Assembly: GCF_032268605.1 (NCBI RefSeq)
Contig: NZ_CP130318.1
Coordinates: 5,968,501 to 6,032,500 of the forward strand
From: Paenibacillus aurantius
Lineage (GTDB): Bacteria; Bacillota; Bacilli; Paenibacillales; NBRC-103111
DNA length: 64,000 nucleotides
Direction: 5' to 3'
In this document: piece after piece, positions 51,858-61,094 of the stretch
Layout of the letters: each line of letters begins with the position of its first letter
Position numbering within the stretch: position 1 is the stretch's first letter
Notes under the pieces: model-generated
Seen by the model: the letters and a program-made list of their open reading frames with translations, nothing else
What the model was told of the DNA's origin: nothing
Database searches by the model: none
Program-made: the position numbers and the translations under genes

Positions 51858-51885
51858 CACCGCGCGGTTCTCCCAACGCGCGGTG
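51858..51885. promoter_or_regulatory. Inverted repeat upstream of the oxygenase operon
   Basis: CACCGCGCG and CGCGCGGTG, a perfect 9-bp inverted repeat with a 10-base spacer, 44 bp before the oxygenase start. No T-run follows, so an operator or 5' leader hairpin is more likely than a terminator. Confidence 0.5.
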
Positions 51886-52186
51886 TCGGCGTCACATGGT
51901 GGTGGATCGTACACAGGATGACGCCTTTGCATCGTGGAAGACGTTCGCCTTGGAGGGCTGAGGTCCATCCGCTTCTTCAGAAATCCATACTTTTTCGACA
52001 AGTTTCGCCATAGTGCTGCGACAGAAGGACGACAAGGAATAATGCTTCGAAGGCTCATGATGAAGGGGGAAGAGGGAAAAATCAGGTGGGGAAGGAACGG
52101 AATCTTCCATTCCCTTACATTTTATAGGAAATAACAGGAATGGTTAAATGGGTGAAAAGAACCAAATCCATCCATCGGCTCTCCTG

Positions 52187-52278
52187 GTGCCAAGCCGTGA
52201 GGGTTGGTCGGCCTTCCTATGGATTTTGGTGCGTAGGTGCAGGGTTTCCCGCCAACAAAGCTCCCGGATAAGGCGTCA
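52187..52278 (-). repeat. R1 repeat copy F
   Basis: On the minus strand TGACGCCTTATCCGG, TTTGTTGGCGGGAAACC, ACGCACCAAAATCCATAGG. The far end, GTGCCAAGCCG at 52187, is a degenerate match to GTGCCTTATCCG at exactly the expected distance (about 86 bp). Confidence 0.7.
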
Positions 52279-52292
52279 GGTCGGCCTACGAC

Positions 52293-52335
52293 AAAAAACC
52301 GCCCCCCTGCCAAAAGGCAGAAGCAGACGGTTTTT
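52293..52335. terminator. Bidirectional terminator after gntK
   Basis: AAAAACCG and CGGTTTTT arms with an inner CTGCC-AAAA-GGCAG hairpin, about 95 bp past gntK. Confidence 0.85.
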
Positions 52336-52428
52336 CTGGGACTCTCGCCCCCCTTAATTTATACAAGAAGGTCTCCGCTAAACGGCCTCCTGCTAGTGCT
52401 TGCTGCGCCCAACCGGCCGGGCAAGGCG

Positions 52429-53964
52429 TCAGCTCAGCTCCTGCTGGAACTGGGCGATCGCCGCGTACTCTTCCTCAAGCTTGCGGGACAGGGAAATGAA
52501 GATAGGAAGCAGCTTATGATAGACCTCGGCGTTGCGCTTGTCCGGCGTGTGACGATGGGTCGCTCCTACCATGCCTGAGACGACGTCCAGGGAATCCACG
52601 GCCCCGATGGCATACAGGCCGAGCACGGCCGCCCCGAGACACGAGCTTTCGTAGCTTTCGGGCACGATCACTTCCTGGTCGAAAATGTCCGCCATCATCT
52701 GGCGCCAAAGCGGGGAACGGGCGAAGCCTCCGGTCGCATGAATCTTGTGCGGCCGCCCCATGCGCTCCTCCATGGCGAGCAGCACGGTGTACAAGTTGAA
52801 GATAACCCCTTCGAGCACAGCGCGGATCATATGCTCCTTGCCGTGGTGCATCGTCAGACCGAAGAAAGACCCGCGGGCGCTCGGGTTCCACAGGGGAGCC
52901 CGCTCACCGGTCAGGAACGGATGGAACAGCAGCCCGTCGGAGCCGGGACGCACGCGCGAGGCCATCTGGGTGAGCAGGTCATAGGAGCTGATGCCGAGCC
53001 GGCGCGCCGTCTCCACCTCCGAAGCGGCGAACTCATCGCGCGCCCAGCGGAAGAGGATGCCCCCGTTGTTGACGGGGCCGCCGATGACCCACTGTTTCTC
53101 CGTAAGCGCATAACAGAAGATCCGGCCCTTCGGATCGGTTTCCGGCCGGTCGATGACCGTGCGGATCGCTCCGCTCGTTCCGATGGTGGCGGCGACTACT
53201 CCCGGCTGGATCGCGTTCACGCCCAGGTTCGAGAGTACGCCGTCGCTTGCGCCGACAATGAAGGGAACCCCCTCCGGCAGCCCCATCTCCTCAGCGTACA
53301 CCGCGTTCAGTCCCTTCAGCGCATACGTCGTCGGCACGAGCCGGGACAGCCGGTCCGGCGTAATCCCCGCCAACCGAAGCGCTTCTTCATCCCAATCCAG
53401 CTTCTCGAGGTTCATCAAGCCCGTCGCGGAGGCGATGGAATGGTCCACCACATACTCCCCGAACAGCTTCTCGTGAACGTATTCTTTGATGGAGATGAAT
53501 TTGCGGGCCCGGGCAAAAAGCTCCGGCTCCTCCTCGCGGAGCCAGATGAGCTTTGTCAGCGGAGACATCGGATGCACGGGCGTTCCCGTCCGCTGGTACA
53601 CCGCGTCCCCGTTCCATTCACGCTTCAGCTTGTCGGACCAGGCGGCGCTGCGGTTATCCGCCCAGGTGATGCAGCGGGTAAGAGGACGTCCGTCCCCGTC
53701 GATGGCAATCAGGCTGTGCATGGCCGAACTGAAAGAGACGAAAAGCACCTGCTGCGGGGCCACGCCGCCTTCCTGCACGACCCGCTTCAGCGTATGAACG
53801 ACCGCCTGAAAGATACGGTCGGGATCCTGCTCCGCGATGGCTGCGGTAGGGGTATACAACGGATATTCCTCATCGGCCTTGGCCACCATCCGGCCGTTCT
53901 CCTCGAAGAGAACGGCTTTGGTGGAGGTGGTGCCCATGTCGATGCCGATCATATAGTTACTCAA
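52429..53964 (-). CDS. gntK: Gluconokinase (FGGY family)
   Basis: 511-residue kinase phosphorylating gluconate to 6-phosphogluconate. FGGY features are MIGIDMGTTSTKAVLF (phosphate 1), WADNRS, GASDGVLSNLGV with the catalytic Asp, and ATGGFARSPLWRQMMAD near the C-terminus. Assignment to gluconate rather than xylulose rests on the adjoining gntP, gntR and gnd genes. The start is TTG behind AAGAAGGG. Last gene of the gluconate operon, followed by a terminator. Confidence 0.92.
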   Translation of the reverse strand: MSNYMIGIDMGTTSTKAVLFEENGRMVAKADEEYPLYTPTAAIAEQDPDRIFQAVVHTLKRVVQEGGVAPQQVLFVSFSSAMHSLIAIDGDGRPLTRCITWADNRSAAWSDKLKREWNGDAVYQRTGTPVHPMSPLTKLIWLREEEPELFARARKFISIKEYVHEKLFGEYVVDHSIASATGLMNLEKLDWDEEALRLAGITPDRLSRLVPTTYALKGLNAVYAEEMGLPEGVPFIVGASDGVLSNLGVNAIQPGVVAATIGTSGAIRTVIDRPETDPKGRIFCYALTEKQWVIGGPVNNGGILFRWARDEFAASEVETARRLGISSYDLLTQMASRVRPGSDGLLFHPFLTGERAPLWNPSARGSFFGLTMHHGKEHMIRAVLEGVIFNLYTVLLAMEERMGRPHKIHATGGFARSPLWRQMMADIFDQEVIVPESYESSCLGAAVLGLYAIGAVDSLDVVSGMVGATHRHTPDKRNAEVYHKLLPIFISLSRKLEEEYAAIAQFQQELS

Positions 53965-53998
53965 GGGATTTCCCTTCTTCCTTGTTGAATTATCCCCC

Positions 53999-55360
53999 TT
54001 ATACCACGAGGCTAAGGAGAAGAATAAAGACGAGGCCGATAACCGATAAAAGGGTCTCCATGACCGTCCAGGATTTCAAAGTCTGCGGAACGGTCATGTT
54101 GAAGAATTCTTTGACCATCCAGAAGCCGGCGTCGTTCACGTGGGACAGGACTAGCGAACCGGCTCCGGTGGCCAGCACGACCAGCTCAACATTGGCTCCC
54201 GGGCTCTGGGCGAGCACCGGAGCGACGATCCCGGCAGCGGTGGTCATGGCGACGGTGGCCGAACCGGTGGCGACGCGGATCAGCGCGGCAGCCAGCCAGG
54301 CGAACAGGATGACGTTGAAGTGCGACTGAGTGGCGAGCTCCGCGATCGCTTTGCCGACGCCGCTGTTGATCAGAACCTGCTTGAACGCCCCCCCTCCCCC
54401 GATGATCAGAATGATGGAGGCCGTTGGAGCCAGGCATTCGTTAGCAAACTTCGAGATTTCCTCCTTCTTGAAGCCTCGGGCAAACCCGAGCGAGAAGAAG
54501 GAGAAGACGACGGCGATCAGAAGCGCGATAACTTCGTGTCCGATGAACCCGCTGAATTGAGCGAGCCCGCTTGTCAGCTTGGGATCGATAATGCTTGCGA
54601 CCGATCCGACCAGCATGAGCAGAACCGGAAGCAGGATGGTGAACAGGGTGATGCCGAAGCCCGGCAGCTCCCGGGTATCCTTGCGGATAAACTGGTTGGC
54701 CAGCTCCTCCGGCGGCTCCACGAGAATGCGGCGGCCGATATATTTACCGAAGACCGGACCGGCCAGAATGGCCGTCGGCAGTCCGATGATGAGGGAGTAT
54801 AGAATCGTTTTACCCAGGTTGGCGCCGAAAGCATCAATGGCAATCATGGGAGCCGGATGCGGCGGGACCAGACCGTGGACGGTCGAAAGCCCGGCCAGAA
54901 CGGGAATCCCGATCTGCAGGAGCGACATTTTCGTCTTGCGGGCGACGACGAAGACAATCGGAATCAAGAGGATGAGCCCCACCTCGAAGAAGACGGGAAT
55001 GCCCACGATAAAGCCGACGATCATCATCGCCCAGTGGACGCGTTTCACCCCGAAGCGGTCGACGAGTGTCGTAGCGATCTGCTCGGCTCCGCCGGATTCG
55101 GCCATCATTTTGCCGAGCATGGTACCGAGGCCGATAACGATGGCGATCGTTCCAAGGGTTCCGCCCAAGCCTCCCGTGACCGCCTTGATCAGGTCGGCCG
55201 GTTTCATGCCGGCGAGGAAGCCGAGCAAGAGAGACGAAAGCAGCAGGGTGACGAATGGATTCCACTTGTAGCGGGCGATCAGAATAACGAGAAATACAAT
55301 GGCAACCAGTGCCCATACAAGCAGCGTAGCGGAATGGCTGAGGCCAAAGATGCTGTTCAT
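53999..55360 (-). CDS. gntP: Gluconate:proton symporter
   Basis: 453-residue permease of the GntP family with 12-14 helices. Characteristic stretches are VTGGLGGTLGTIAIVIGLGTMLGKMMAESGGAE, LVPPHPAPMIAIDAFGAN and ATGSATVAMTTAAGIVAP. It brings in gluconate for the kinase encoded 34 bp downstream. AGGAGG precedes the ATG. Second transport-and-use gene under the GntR repressor encoded upstream. Confidence 0.94.
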   Translation of the reverse strand: MNSIFGLSHSATLLVWALVAIVFLVILIARYKWNPFVTLLLSSLLLGFLAGMKPADLIKAVTGGLGGTLGTIAIVIGLGTMLGKMMAESGGAEQIATTLVDRFGVKRVHWAMMIVGFIVGIPVFFEVGLILLIPIVFVVARKTKMSLLQIGIPVLAGLSTVHGLVPPHPAPMIAIDAFGANLGKTILYSLIIGLPTAILAGPVFGKYIGRRILVEPPEELANQFIRKDTRELPGFGITLFTILLPVLLMLVGSVASIIDPKLTSGLAQFSGFIGHEVIALLIAVVFSFFSLGFARGFKKEEISKFANECLAPTASIILIIGGGGAFKQVLINSGVGKAIAELATQSHFNVILFAWLAAALIRVATGSATVAMTTAAGIVAPVLAQSPGANVELVVLATGAGSLVLSHVNDAGFWMVKEFFNMTVPQTLKSWTVMETLLSVIGLVFILLLSLVV

Positions 55361-55520
55361 GTTGTTCCTCCTCCGAAATGTAGGTTCTGTCCGTCAGCTT
55401 ATGGAATCGTGAGCCGCGGAACAGGTTCGTGTTGTGTTTTGGTTGTTCTGGCCATTAAGGCATAAGGCATTCAAGGATGTAGTGTTCGCTTTTCTTCTCT
55501 TTTCCATACGGGAAGACTCT

Positions 55521-56195
55521 TTAGGGGAGACTCAAGTGAAGCGTTTTCTTGGAGTCGGCAAAATACTCCCTTACCCCGGCCAGGATCCGCTCCGGATCCT
55601 TCGATTCAAGCCCCCGGATAATAGCGCGGTGCTTCTCGATAACAGCCTCCAGCTTGTCCGTCCCCTCGGAGAAAATCTCGTCCGTCGTAATGAGCATGAC
55701 GGTCAGAACGATCTGCCGGATGGAATTCCATAGATGGAGGATTCGCTTATGCTGAGCGGCCGAGATGATCGCCTCGTGGAAGCCGAAATCCAGCCCGGCA
55801 AACTCGACAGCGTCCCGGTGCCGGACGGCGAGCTCCATCTTGTCGATGGTCCGGTTAAGCTCCCCGAAGAGAGCCGTCGTATCGCCCTGGGCCAGCCGGT
55901 GCTGGGCAAAGCTCTCGATAAGGAAGCGGACGTCATACAATTCCTCCACTTCCTCCGCGCTCAGCCCGGCCACCACGGCCCCCATCCGCTCCAGCCGGAC
56001 GAGGCCTTCGCCTGATAACGTTTTCAGCGCTTCCCTGACGGGAGACCGGCTGGTCTCAAAGTCAGCGGCCAGCCGGTTCTCCGACAGAACGTCACCCGGC
56101 CGGATGGCTCCCTGGATAATCTGAAGCCTCAGCGCGCAAGCAACCGCCTCTCCACGGGAAGTTCCCTGAAGCCAGGCGGCAGGATAGCTGATCAT
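55521..56195 (-). CDS. gntR: GntR-family repressor of the gluconate operon
   Basis: 224-residue regulator. The N-terminal winged helix shows LQIIQGAIRPGDVLSENRLAADFETSRSPVREALKTL, and the C-terminal FadR/FCD domain has EELYDVRFLIESFA and DFGFHEAIISAA with metal/effector His residues. In B. subtilis gluconate releases GntR from its operator; the same palindrome occurs here upstream of gnd (57189-57200). It lies between gnd and gntP on the same strand. Confidence 0.93.
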   Translation of the reverse strand: MISYPAAWLQGTSRGEAVACALRLQIIQGAIRPGDVLSENRLAADFETSRSPVREALKTLSGEGLVRLERMGAVVAGLSAEEVEELYDVRFLIESFAQHRLAQGDTTALFGELNRTIDKMELAVRHRDAVEFAGLDFGFHEAIISAAQHKRILHLWNSIRQIVLTVMLITTDEIFSEGTDKLEAVIEKHRAIIRGLESKDPERILAGVREYFADSKKTLHLSLP

Positions 56196-56256
56196 GCTTA
56201 ATCCTCTCCTATACTCGCTTTAGTTGGCCCGGCGGCGGATGACGCCAGGGTGACGC

Positions 56257-57159
56257 CTACTCCTCCTGCTTGACCACGCTGTGGCCGCCGAACTCGTTGC
56301 GAAGAGCCGCCACGACCTTGCCGTGGAAGGCGTCCGTTTCGAGCGAGCGGTAGCGCATGAGCTGGGACAGAGCGATGACCGGGGTGCTGACCTGAAGGTC
56401 AAGTGCCGTCTCCACGGTCCATTTGCCTTCGCCCGAGCTCTGCATGACGCCGCGGATGCCCTCGAGCTTCGGATCCTTGCGGAAGGCGTTCTCGGTCAGC
56501 TCCATGAGCCAGCCTCTAATGACCGAGCCGTTGGACCAGACCCGGGCCACGTCTTCGAAATTGTAATCGAAGCCGCTTTTGGACAGAAGCTCAAAGCCTT
56601 CCCCTATGGCCTGCATCATGCCATATTCGATCCCGTTGTGGACCATCTTCAGGAAGTGACCGCTGCCGACCGGCCCGGCGTACAGATAGCCTTTCTCCAC
56701 CGCCATATCGCGGAAGATCGGCTCAATCCGGGCAAAAGCCTGCCGGTCTCCTCCGATCATAAAGCATCCGCCCTGCGCGGCTCCTTCCGTTCCGCCGGAT
56801 GTGCCCGCGTCGAAGAAATAGACGCCCTTGGCCCCGCATTTCTCGCCGCGCCGCACCGAATCCCGGTAATGGGAATTTCCTCCGTCGATGACGATGTCCC
56901 CTTCTTCCAGATAAGGAAGAACCTCGTCCAGAACGCTGTCGACGAGCTTCCCGGCGGGAACCATGACCCAGACGGTTCTTGGTGCCGGAAGCTTCGAGAC
57001 CAGCTCCTCCAGCGAAGCGGAAGGAACCGCCCCCTGTCCGGCCAACGCTTGAACCGGCTCCGGGTTGACGTCATAGACGACGACCTCGTGATGATGACCG
57101 AGCAAATTTTGTACGAGGTTGAACCCCATTTTGCCCAGTCCGATCATGCCTAGCTGCAT
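56257..57159 (-). CDS. gnd: 6-phosphogluconate dehydrogenase, decarboxylating, short (NAD-type) form
   Basis: 300-residue enzyme converting 6-phosphogluconate to ribulose-5-phosphate and carbon dioxide. It is the short form (B. subtilis GndA/YqeC-like). Motifs are MIGLGKMGFNLVQNLL (nucleotide binding), VIDGGNSHYRDSVRR, FDAGTSGGTEGA and the catalytic KMVHNGIEYGMMQA. GGDRQAF follows the substrate loop. It heads the gluconate operon, with the GntR operator 30 bp before its start, so the whole pathway gluconate to ribulose-5-phosphate is co-regulated. Confidence 0.93.
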   Translation of the reverse strand: MQLGMIGLGKMGFNLVQNLLGHHHEVVVYDVNPEPVQALAGQGAVPSASLEELVSKLPAPRTVWVMVPAGKLVDSVLDEVLPYLEEGDIVIDGGNSHYRDSVRRGEKCGAKGVYFFDAGTSGGTEGAAQGGCFMIGGDRQAFARIEPIFRDMAVEKGYLYAGPVGSGHFLKMVHNGIEYGMMQAIGEGFELLSKSGFDYNFEDVARVWSNGSVIRGWLMELTENAFRKDPKLEGIRGVMQSSGEGKWTVETALDLQVSTPVIALSQLMRYRSLETDAFHGKVVAALRNEFGGHSVVKQEE

Positions 57160-57188
57160 ACTCTATGTCTCCTTTGCATTCATGTCTA

Positions 57189-57200
57189 CTTGTATACAAG
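57189..57200. promoter_or_regulatory. GntR operator
   Basis: CTTGTATACAAG, a perfect palindrome identical to the core of the known B. subtilis GntR site (ATACTTGTATACAAGTAT), 30 bp upstream of gnd. Confidence 0.85.
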
Positions 57201-57502
57201 CTACCTTCCTATAGTAACGCTTTCTTTTTGCTCTGTAAACTCAGAAGATGCTGCCAGCAAGCCGCACCCTTTCGCCCCATGCCGATCCAGCGGGATGGCC
57301 CCCTCCCTCTCCGCTGCCTTCCTGTAGAATCCGCCGAAGGAATATCTCTTCTAGCGTCCCCCGTCCGCCTCAAGGGAATTCCGCGCTTCCCGTGTAGAGG
57401 AACGCTGCTGCTAACCGGAGTGGGAGCTTCGGTACCTGTTCCCGACGCGCAAATGACACGCCATGCTGGGGGGCTCGCTGGAGGTTGATTCCCCATCAAA
57501 TC

Positions 57503-57540
57503 AAAAAACCGGCGAGCCTGAGGCTCTCCGGTTTCCTTTT
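57503..57540 (-). terminator. Intrinsic terminator of the DUF2339 unit
   Basis: AAACCGGAGAGCC-TCA-GGCTCGCCGGTTT hairpin followed on the minus strand by a T-run, about 105 bp past the 57647 gene. Confidence 0.88.
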
Positions 57541-57646
57541 TCAATGCGCCTGCCGTTGGTAGGGCCCCTTTCCCTGTCCTTCTCCGCCGTCCTCTTCCTT
57601 TGCCATCCTCTCGTTGGCTCTCTGCCTTCCCTTCCCTCTAACAGAA

Positions 57647-58072
57647 TCAAGGGGCAAAATTCAAGCGGAGCAGAAGAAGAAGCAGATAAACGAGAACGAT
57701 CAGGCCATGCACGAGGAGCAGGGCGATCCAGCCCGCCGACGTCTCCGACCGGCGCAGCACCCCGGGAAGCCCGATCCCTATGTGCACCAGCGAGACAAGA
57801 GCGAGACCGCCGAGCAGCAGCCCCGACGTCTTGCCGGACAGGCTCCGGCTCAGGGGCGTCAGATACAGCACCACTGCCGCCAGCAGGCACACGACCGTCG
57901 TGCCGAAGTAGCCGCTGAACGATATCCCCCTCCTCCAGAACAGCCTCCAGCTTCGCTTCCGCTGGCTTTGCGGGCTGCGCCGCTCCTGCCGCTTCTGGTG
58001 TTCCTGGTGCTCTTGCCGCTCCTGGCTGCCTCCACCGGGGAGATCCCCTTTCTTTTCAGCGCCGGGTGCCAT
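57647..58072 (-). CDS. Small membrane protein paired with DUF2339
   Basis: 141-residue protein. The first 45 residues are very charged and rich in Gln, Glu and Arg (QERQEHQEHQKRQERR), then three membrane helices (about 52-70, 83-103 and 115-136). The start is the ATG at 58072, four bases after AGGTGGAG and overlapping the end of the DUF2339 gene by a few bases of context, so translation is coupled. No family is recognised; it probably works with the DUF2339 protein. Confidence 0.7.
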   Translation of the reverse strand: MAPGAEKKGDLPGGGSQERQEHQEHQKRQERRSPQSQRKRSWRLFWRRGISFSGYFGTTVVCLLAAVVLYLTPLSRSLSGKTSGLLLGGLALVSLVHIGIGLPGVLRRSETSAGWIALLLVHGLIVLVYLLLLLLRLNFAP

Positions 58073-58073
58073 T

Positions 58074-59687
58074 CTACTCCACCTGCCGGCTGGTTGGGCC
58101 GGATTCCACAGGGGGATGCGGAGGCTGCCCGCCATCGTTTCTCCATTTGTTGTTGATGTAGGAGATGCTTAGCGAGATGACGCCCAGCACCAGAAGCACG
58201 ATCACCTTGAAGATGGTGTCTTCTCCGGCCAGATCAAGCAGCAGCGCTTTAACCGCCACGATAATCAGAACCGCCGAACCGAACCAGCGGAAGGCCCGCT
58301 GCCGGCTGTAGGCGCCCCACAGGAACAAGAGCAGCGCGTAAAGGCCCCAGGTGACGGAGAGCGTCAGGCCCCGGTCGATGGTTTTGTCCAGGCCGTATTC
58401 GTCGAACACCCCGTTCACCTGTACCGACAGCAGCCCGCCGACGATCAGATGGCCGACGACCGCGACCATTCGTGCCAGCGCCCGGTTGCCGGATTCAATC
58501 AGGGCTTCGAGCTTAACCTTGGCCGCATAGTAGAAGCCGAAGGCCGCCAGCACCATCCAGGATACGGCCCCCCAGTTCAGGAAAGGCAGGTACACGCCGA
58601 ACCAGATGCCGCGCGGGGTGCTCCATGTGGCCACGAACCAGTACAGCACCACGACGAACCAGACGAAAAGCGAGATCGCCTTGAGGCCGTCGATTTTGCG
58701 GGCCTGGCCGGCCAGGAGCAGGAACCCGGCGACGATCGTCCACAGGTAGACGCTGATGAGCGGCTTGATGTCGAGCCCTTTGCCCGCTTGGGAAGCAGCC
58801 AGCATAAGGAGGAAGACCCCACCCAGGAAGAAGGTGAGCACCGGGGTGCCCGTGCGCCTCTCCATGAGCCGGTACACCCCGTAAGAGAGGGCGAGGTACA
58901 GCACGCCCGTGAATGCCATCGGGTACGCCACGGAAGTCAGACCGTCCAGCAGGATGACCGACCAGAGCCCGAACAGCACCGCATTCGCGACGTTTAAGTA
59001 CAGGTTGAGGCCGTCGAAGGTCAAGTTGTTTTTCCAGGAGGAGATGACCAGCCCGAGCACATAGAACAGGAAGGCCGCCGTAGCATACCGGTAAGGAAGG
59101 CTCCACACCTCGGTGACCACCGGATCAAAATGGAAGAAGTACACCATGTACAGAATCCAGGTCCCGGCAAAAGCCACCACCCTCAGCTCCGTCCAGCTCT
59201 TCCGAAGGCTGAGGACGAAATACACGATGTTAATGACGAGCAGGTACACAAAAAGCGTAAACACCTGGTCGTTCTCCGGCCGAAGCACAAGCGGAGAGAC
59301 GAGGGCGCCGATCAGCGCCAGGTTCATGAGAATCCGCAGATTCTCGCGGTAAGCAAGCAGCGACAGCCCCACGGTGATGGCCGTCATGCAGAGCAGGACG
59401 ATCATGGAATCCCAGAGCGCAAAGTAGATGCCGGAGAAGGAAACCGTCGTGTACAGCACCGCGGCCCCCATGCCGCTGGTGATTTCCCCGATGATCCGCC
59501 GCCCGGACAGAATGAGCCGGATGCCGCCCACTGCGAGCCCGGCCCCCACGAGGAGCCCGATCCCGATTTTCATCTGCTGGGTAATCCAGCCTTGATCCAC
59601 CGTGTATTTGAACAAATAAACAAAAGCGCAAACGATCAGCAATGCCCCGAGAAACGATGTCCAATGCCTTTTGACCAAATCGTTCAT
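58074..59687 (-). CDS. DUF2339 polytopic membrane protein
   Basis: 537-residue protein with about 16-18 predicted helices, matching DUF2339. Family phrases are WTSFLGALLIVCAFVYLFKY at the start, GEITSGMGAAVLYTTVSFSGIYF and LALIGALVSPLVL, with a C-terminal SISYINNKWR. The start is chosen at 59687 behind GGAGGGA; an open frame continues 30 codons upstream without a site. Function of the family is unknown; size suggests an envelope role. Confidence 0.85.
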   Translation of the reverse strand: MNDLVKRHWTSFLGALLIVCAFVYLFKYTVDQGWITQQMKIGIGLLVGAGLAVGGIRLILSGRRIIGEITSGMGAAVLYTTVSFSGIYFALWDSMIVLLCMTAITVGLSLLAYRENLRILMNLALIGALVSPLVLRPENDQVFTLFVYLLVINIVYFVLSLRKSWTELRVVAFAGTWILYMVYFFHFDPVVTEVWSLPYRYATAAFLFYVLGLVISSWKNNLTFDGLNLYLNVANAVLFGLWSVILLDGLTSVAYPMAFTGVLYLALSYGVYRLMERRTGTPVLTFFLGGVFLLMLAASQAGKGLDIKPLISVYLWTIVAGFLLLAGQARKIDGLKAISLFVWFVVVLYWFVATWSTPRGIWFGVYLPFLNWGAVSWMVLAAFGFYYAAKVKLEALIESGNRALARMVAVVGHLIVGGLLSVQVNGVFDEYGLDKTIDRGLTLSVTWGLYALLLFLWGAYSRQRAFRWFGSAVLIIVAVKALLLDLAGEDTIFKVIVLLVLGVISLSISYINNKWRNDGGQPPHPPVESGPTSRQVE

Positions 59688-60686
59688 GGCTGAGTCCCTC
59701 CAATAGCAGTTAGGTTGTTTCCAGTTTCTTTCCTTCGGCCAGGCGGGCCACTCGGCTTCCGGCTTCCGCGTTGTCACGGAGCTGTGATTAGTGCCGCTTC
59801 GTGGGGCGGAAATCCTTGAGTGCAGCTACATTGGCGGGGCTTCGTTGAGCCCGGCCTTGCCTTAAGGCGGTGCTTTGTTAAGCACAGCTTCGTTAAGTGG
59901 AGTTCGTTGTGGCGCCCATTCGTGAGGAGTCGCTTCGTTCCGCCCGTTCCGACCTGACCGGCCTGGCGCCGAGATGGGCTTCTGCCGCCTCTTTTTAGGA
60001 CCAGGTCTTATTTACCATTGTAAAGGGTTCTCCCCGTTTGAATAGTACTATCTTTTTCTAGTACCCCCGGTATGAGGGGGTGTCAGGTTAGCCGCAAGGA
60101 GAAGGGTTAACCGGAAGTGGACAAGGTTAGACGGAAAGGGGAAGGATGGAAGGTTAGCTGGAAAAGGAAGGGTTAGACAGAAGATGTAAGGCCGACAGAA
60201 AGGGAAGGCCGTTCCCCTTGCTCTTTCTCCCTTGTCCACTCCTTTATCCTTTATCCTTTATCCTTTGTCCTTTTGTTCCTTGCTCCTTGTTCCTTGCCCC
60301 TTATTCCTTAAGAAACGCCCATTTAAGGCCAACGGTCAGCGCATAACTCCCCATGCGCGGTGTTCAGCGTCGAGGAAATGATGGCTTCCGACCAGGCAGG
60401 TACGGGCCACCAGCCATGATCTCCTGCAAGTATGTAAGCCGGCTCTCCCCATGATGGCTTCCTACATCGCGTACGGACATGCGCTTCACGGCATGACAGC
60501 CCCCGACGGGGGTGTGCGGGTATCCCCCGCATGGCAAGTTTCGCCAGCTCGGCATGGACATGCTCTTTACGCATGGGAGGCCCCTTCCGGGCAGCAGCCA
60601 TACTTATTAGCCTCCGACCAGGTATGTACGCTCAGCCCCACCACGCACGTACGGCAGCTTCCCACCGTTCGGTAAACTCAGCTGCT
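59688..60686. repeat. Repeat-rich intergenic kilobase
   Basis: No supported gene in about 1 kb. It holds four distinct tracts: mini-hairpins around GCTTCGTT at 59785-59945 (for example GTGCTTTGTTAAGCAC); degenerate GGTTAGACGGAAAGG-type repeats at 60086-60210; a TTTATCC heptamer run at 60243-60300; and a decayed duplication at 60340-60690 (for example ACCAGGCAGGTACG at 60396 and ACCAGGTATGTACG at 60616). Confidence 0.65.
60243..60300 (+). repeat. Heptamer microsatellite (TTTATCC)
   Basis: Three perfect TTTATCC copies, one TTTGTCC, then decayed TTGYTCC-like copies. Confidence 0.85.
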
Positions 60687-60881
60687 CTACGCATGATAGC
60701 TGCCGATGGGCTCGTTCAGCACCCAATCGAGCAGAAGAATCATCCCTTCCGTCTCCTCCAACCGGCGCTTCAGCCGCTCGGCTTCGCCGTCCTCCATTAC
60801 GTCTGCCAACCGGGTCTGCAGGTCCTTGGTCTGCTGAAGCAGTTCGTTGCGTTTGCGTTTGATTTGTAGCTCGGTTCTCAT
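60687..60881 (-). CDS. Small coiled-coil protein, 64 residues
   Basis: Soluble, highly charged helical protein (MRTELQIKRKRNELLQQ at the N-terminus, ADVMEDGEAERLKRRLEETEGMI in the middle) with heptad-like Leu spacing, suggesting a short coiled coil. The ATG has AAGGAG seven bases upstream. Its TAG stop falls in a CATGCGTAG segment that recurs in the decayed repeat tract downstream. Unknown function. Confidence 0.7.
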   Translation of the reverse strand: MRTELQIKRKRNELLQQTKDLQTRLADVMEDGEAERLKRRLEETEGMILLLDWVLNEPIGSYHA

Positions 60882-61060
60882 GGTCGGTCTCCTTTGTCTC
60901 TATACTTGAGCCGTTCCCCCTGCTTGGCGGGGACCCGGTCTTTTTCCAATCTTTTCTTACCTAAGAATTAGTATAATCATTCAACAAATCTTCACAACAA
61001 AGAATGCCCGGCAATCGTTGACCTGCACTCCTCCGTAGCTTACTATTAAGACCAGATCAA

Positions 61061-61082
61061 TTGATAACGATTATCACTATCA
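61061..61082. promoter_or_regulatory. Fur box
   Basis: TTGATAACGATTATCACTATCA contains TGATAAC-G-ATTATCA, a near-perfect 7-1-7 iron box, 12-33 bp before the FTR1 start. It implies repression by Fur when iron is plentiful. Confidence 0.85.
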
Positions 61083-61094
61083 AGAGGTGTTTTC

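Larger units (their letters stand above)
51815..52428. other. Intergenic region with palindrome, R1 copy and terminator
   Basis: About 610 bp. It contains the presumed promoter of the oxygenase operon, the inverted repeat at 51858-51885, R1 copy F at 52187-52278 and the terminator of the gluconate operon at 52293-52335. No gene is supported. Confidence 0.6.
57160..57646. other. Intergenic region upstream of gnd
   Basis: About 490 bp holding the gluconate operator (57189-57200), the gluconate operon promoter and the terminator at 57503-57540. No gene is supported. Confidence 0.5.

Noticed and set aside
52380-52431. A further R1 copy at the gntK stop (TGACGCCTTGCCCGGCCGG on the minus strand)
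   Set aside because: Resembles the first 15 bases of copy F but diverges quickly; chance or a very old copy cannot be told apart.
60323-60675. Small open frames on both strands in the repeat-rich kilobase
   Set aside because: No ribosome-binding sites and the encoded peptides follow the DNA repeats.
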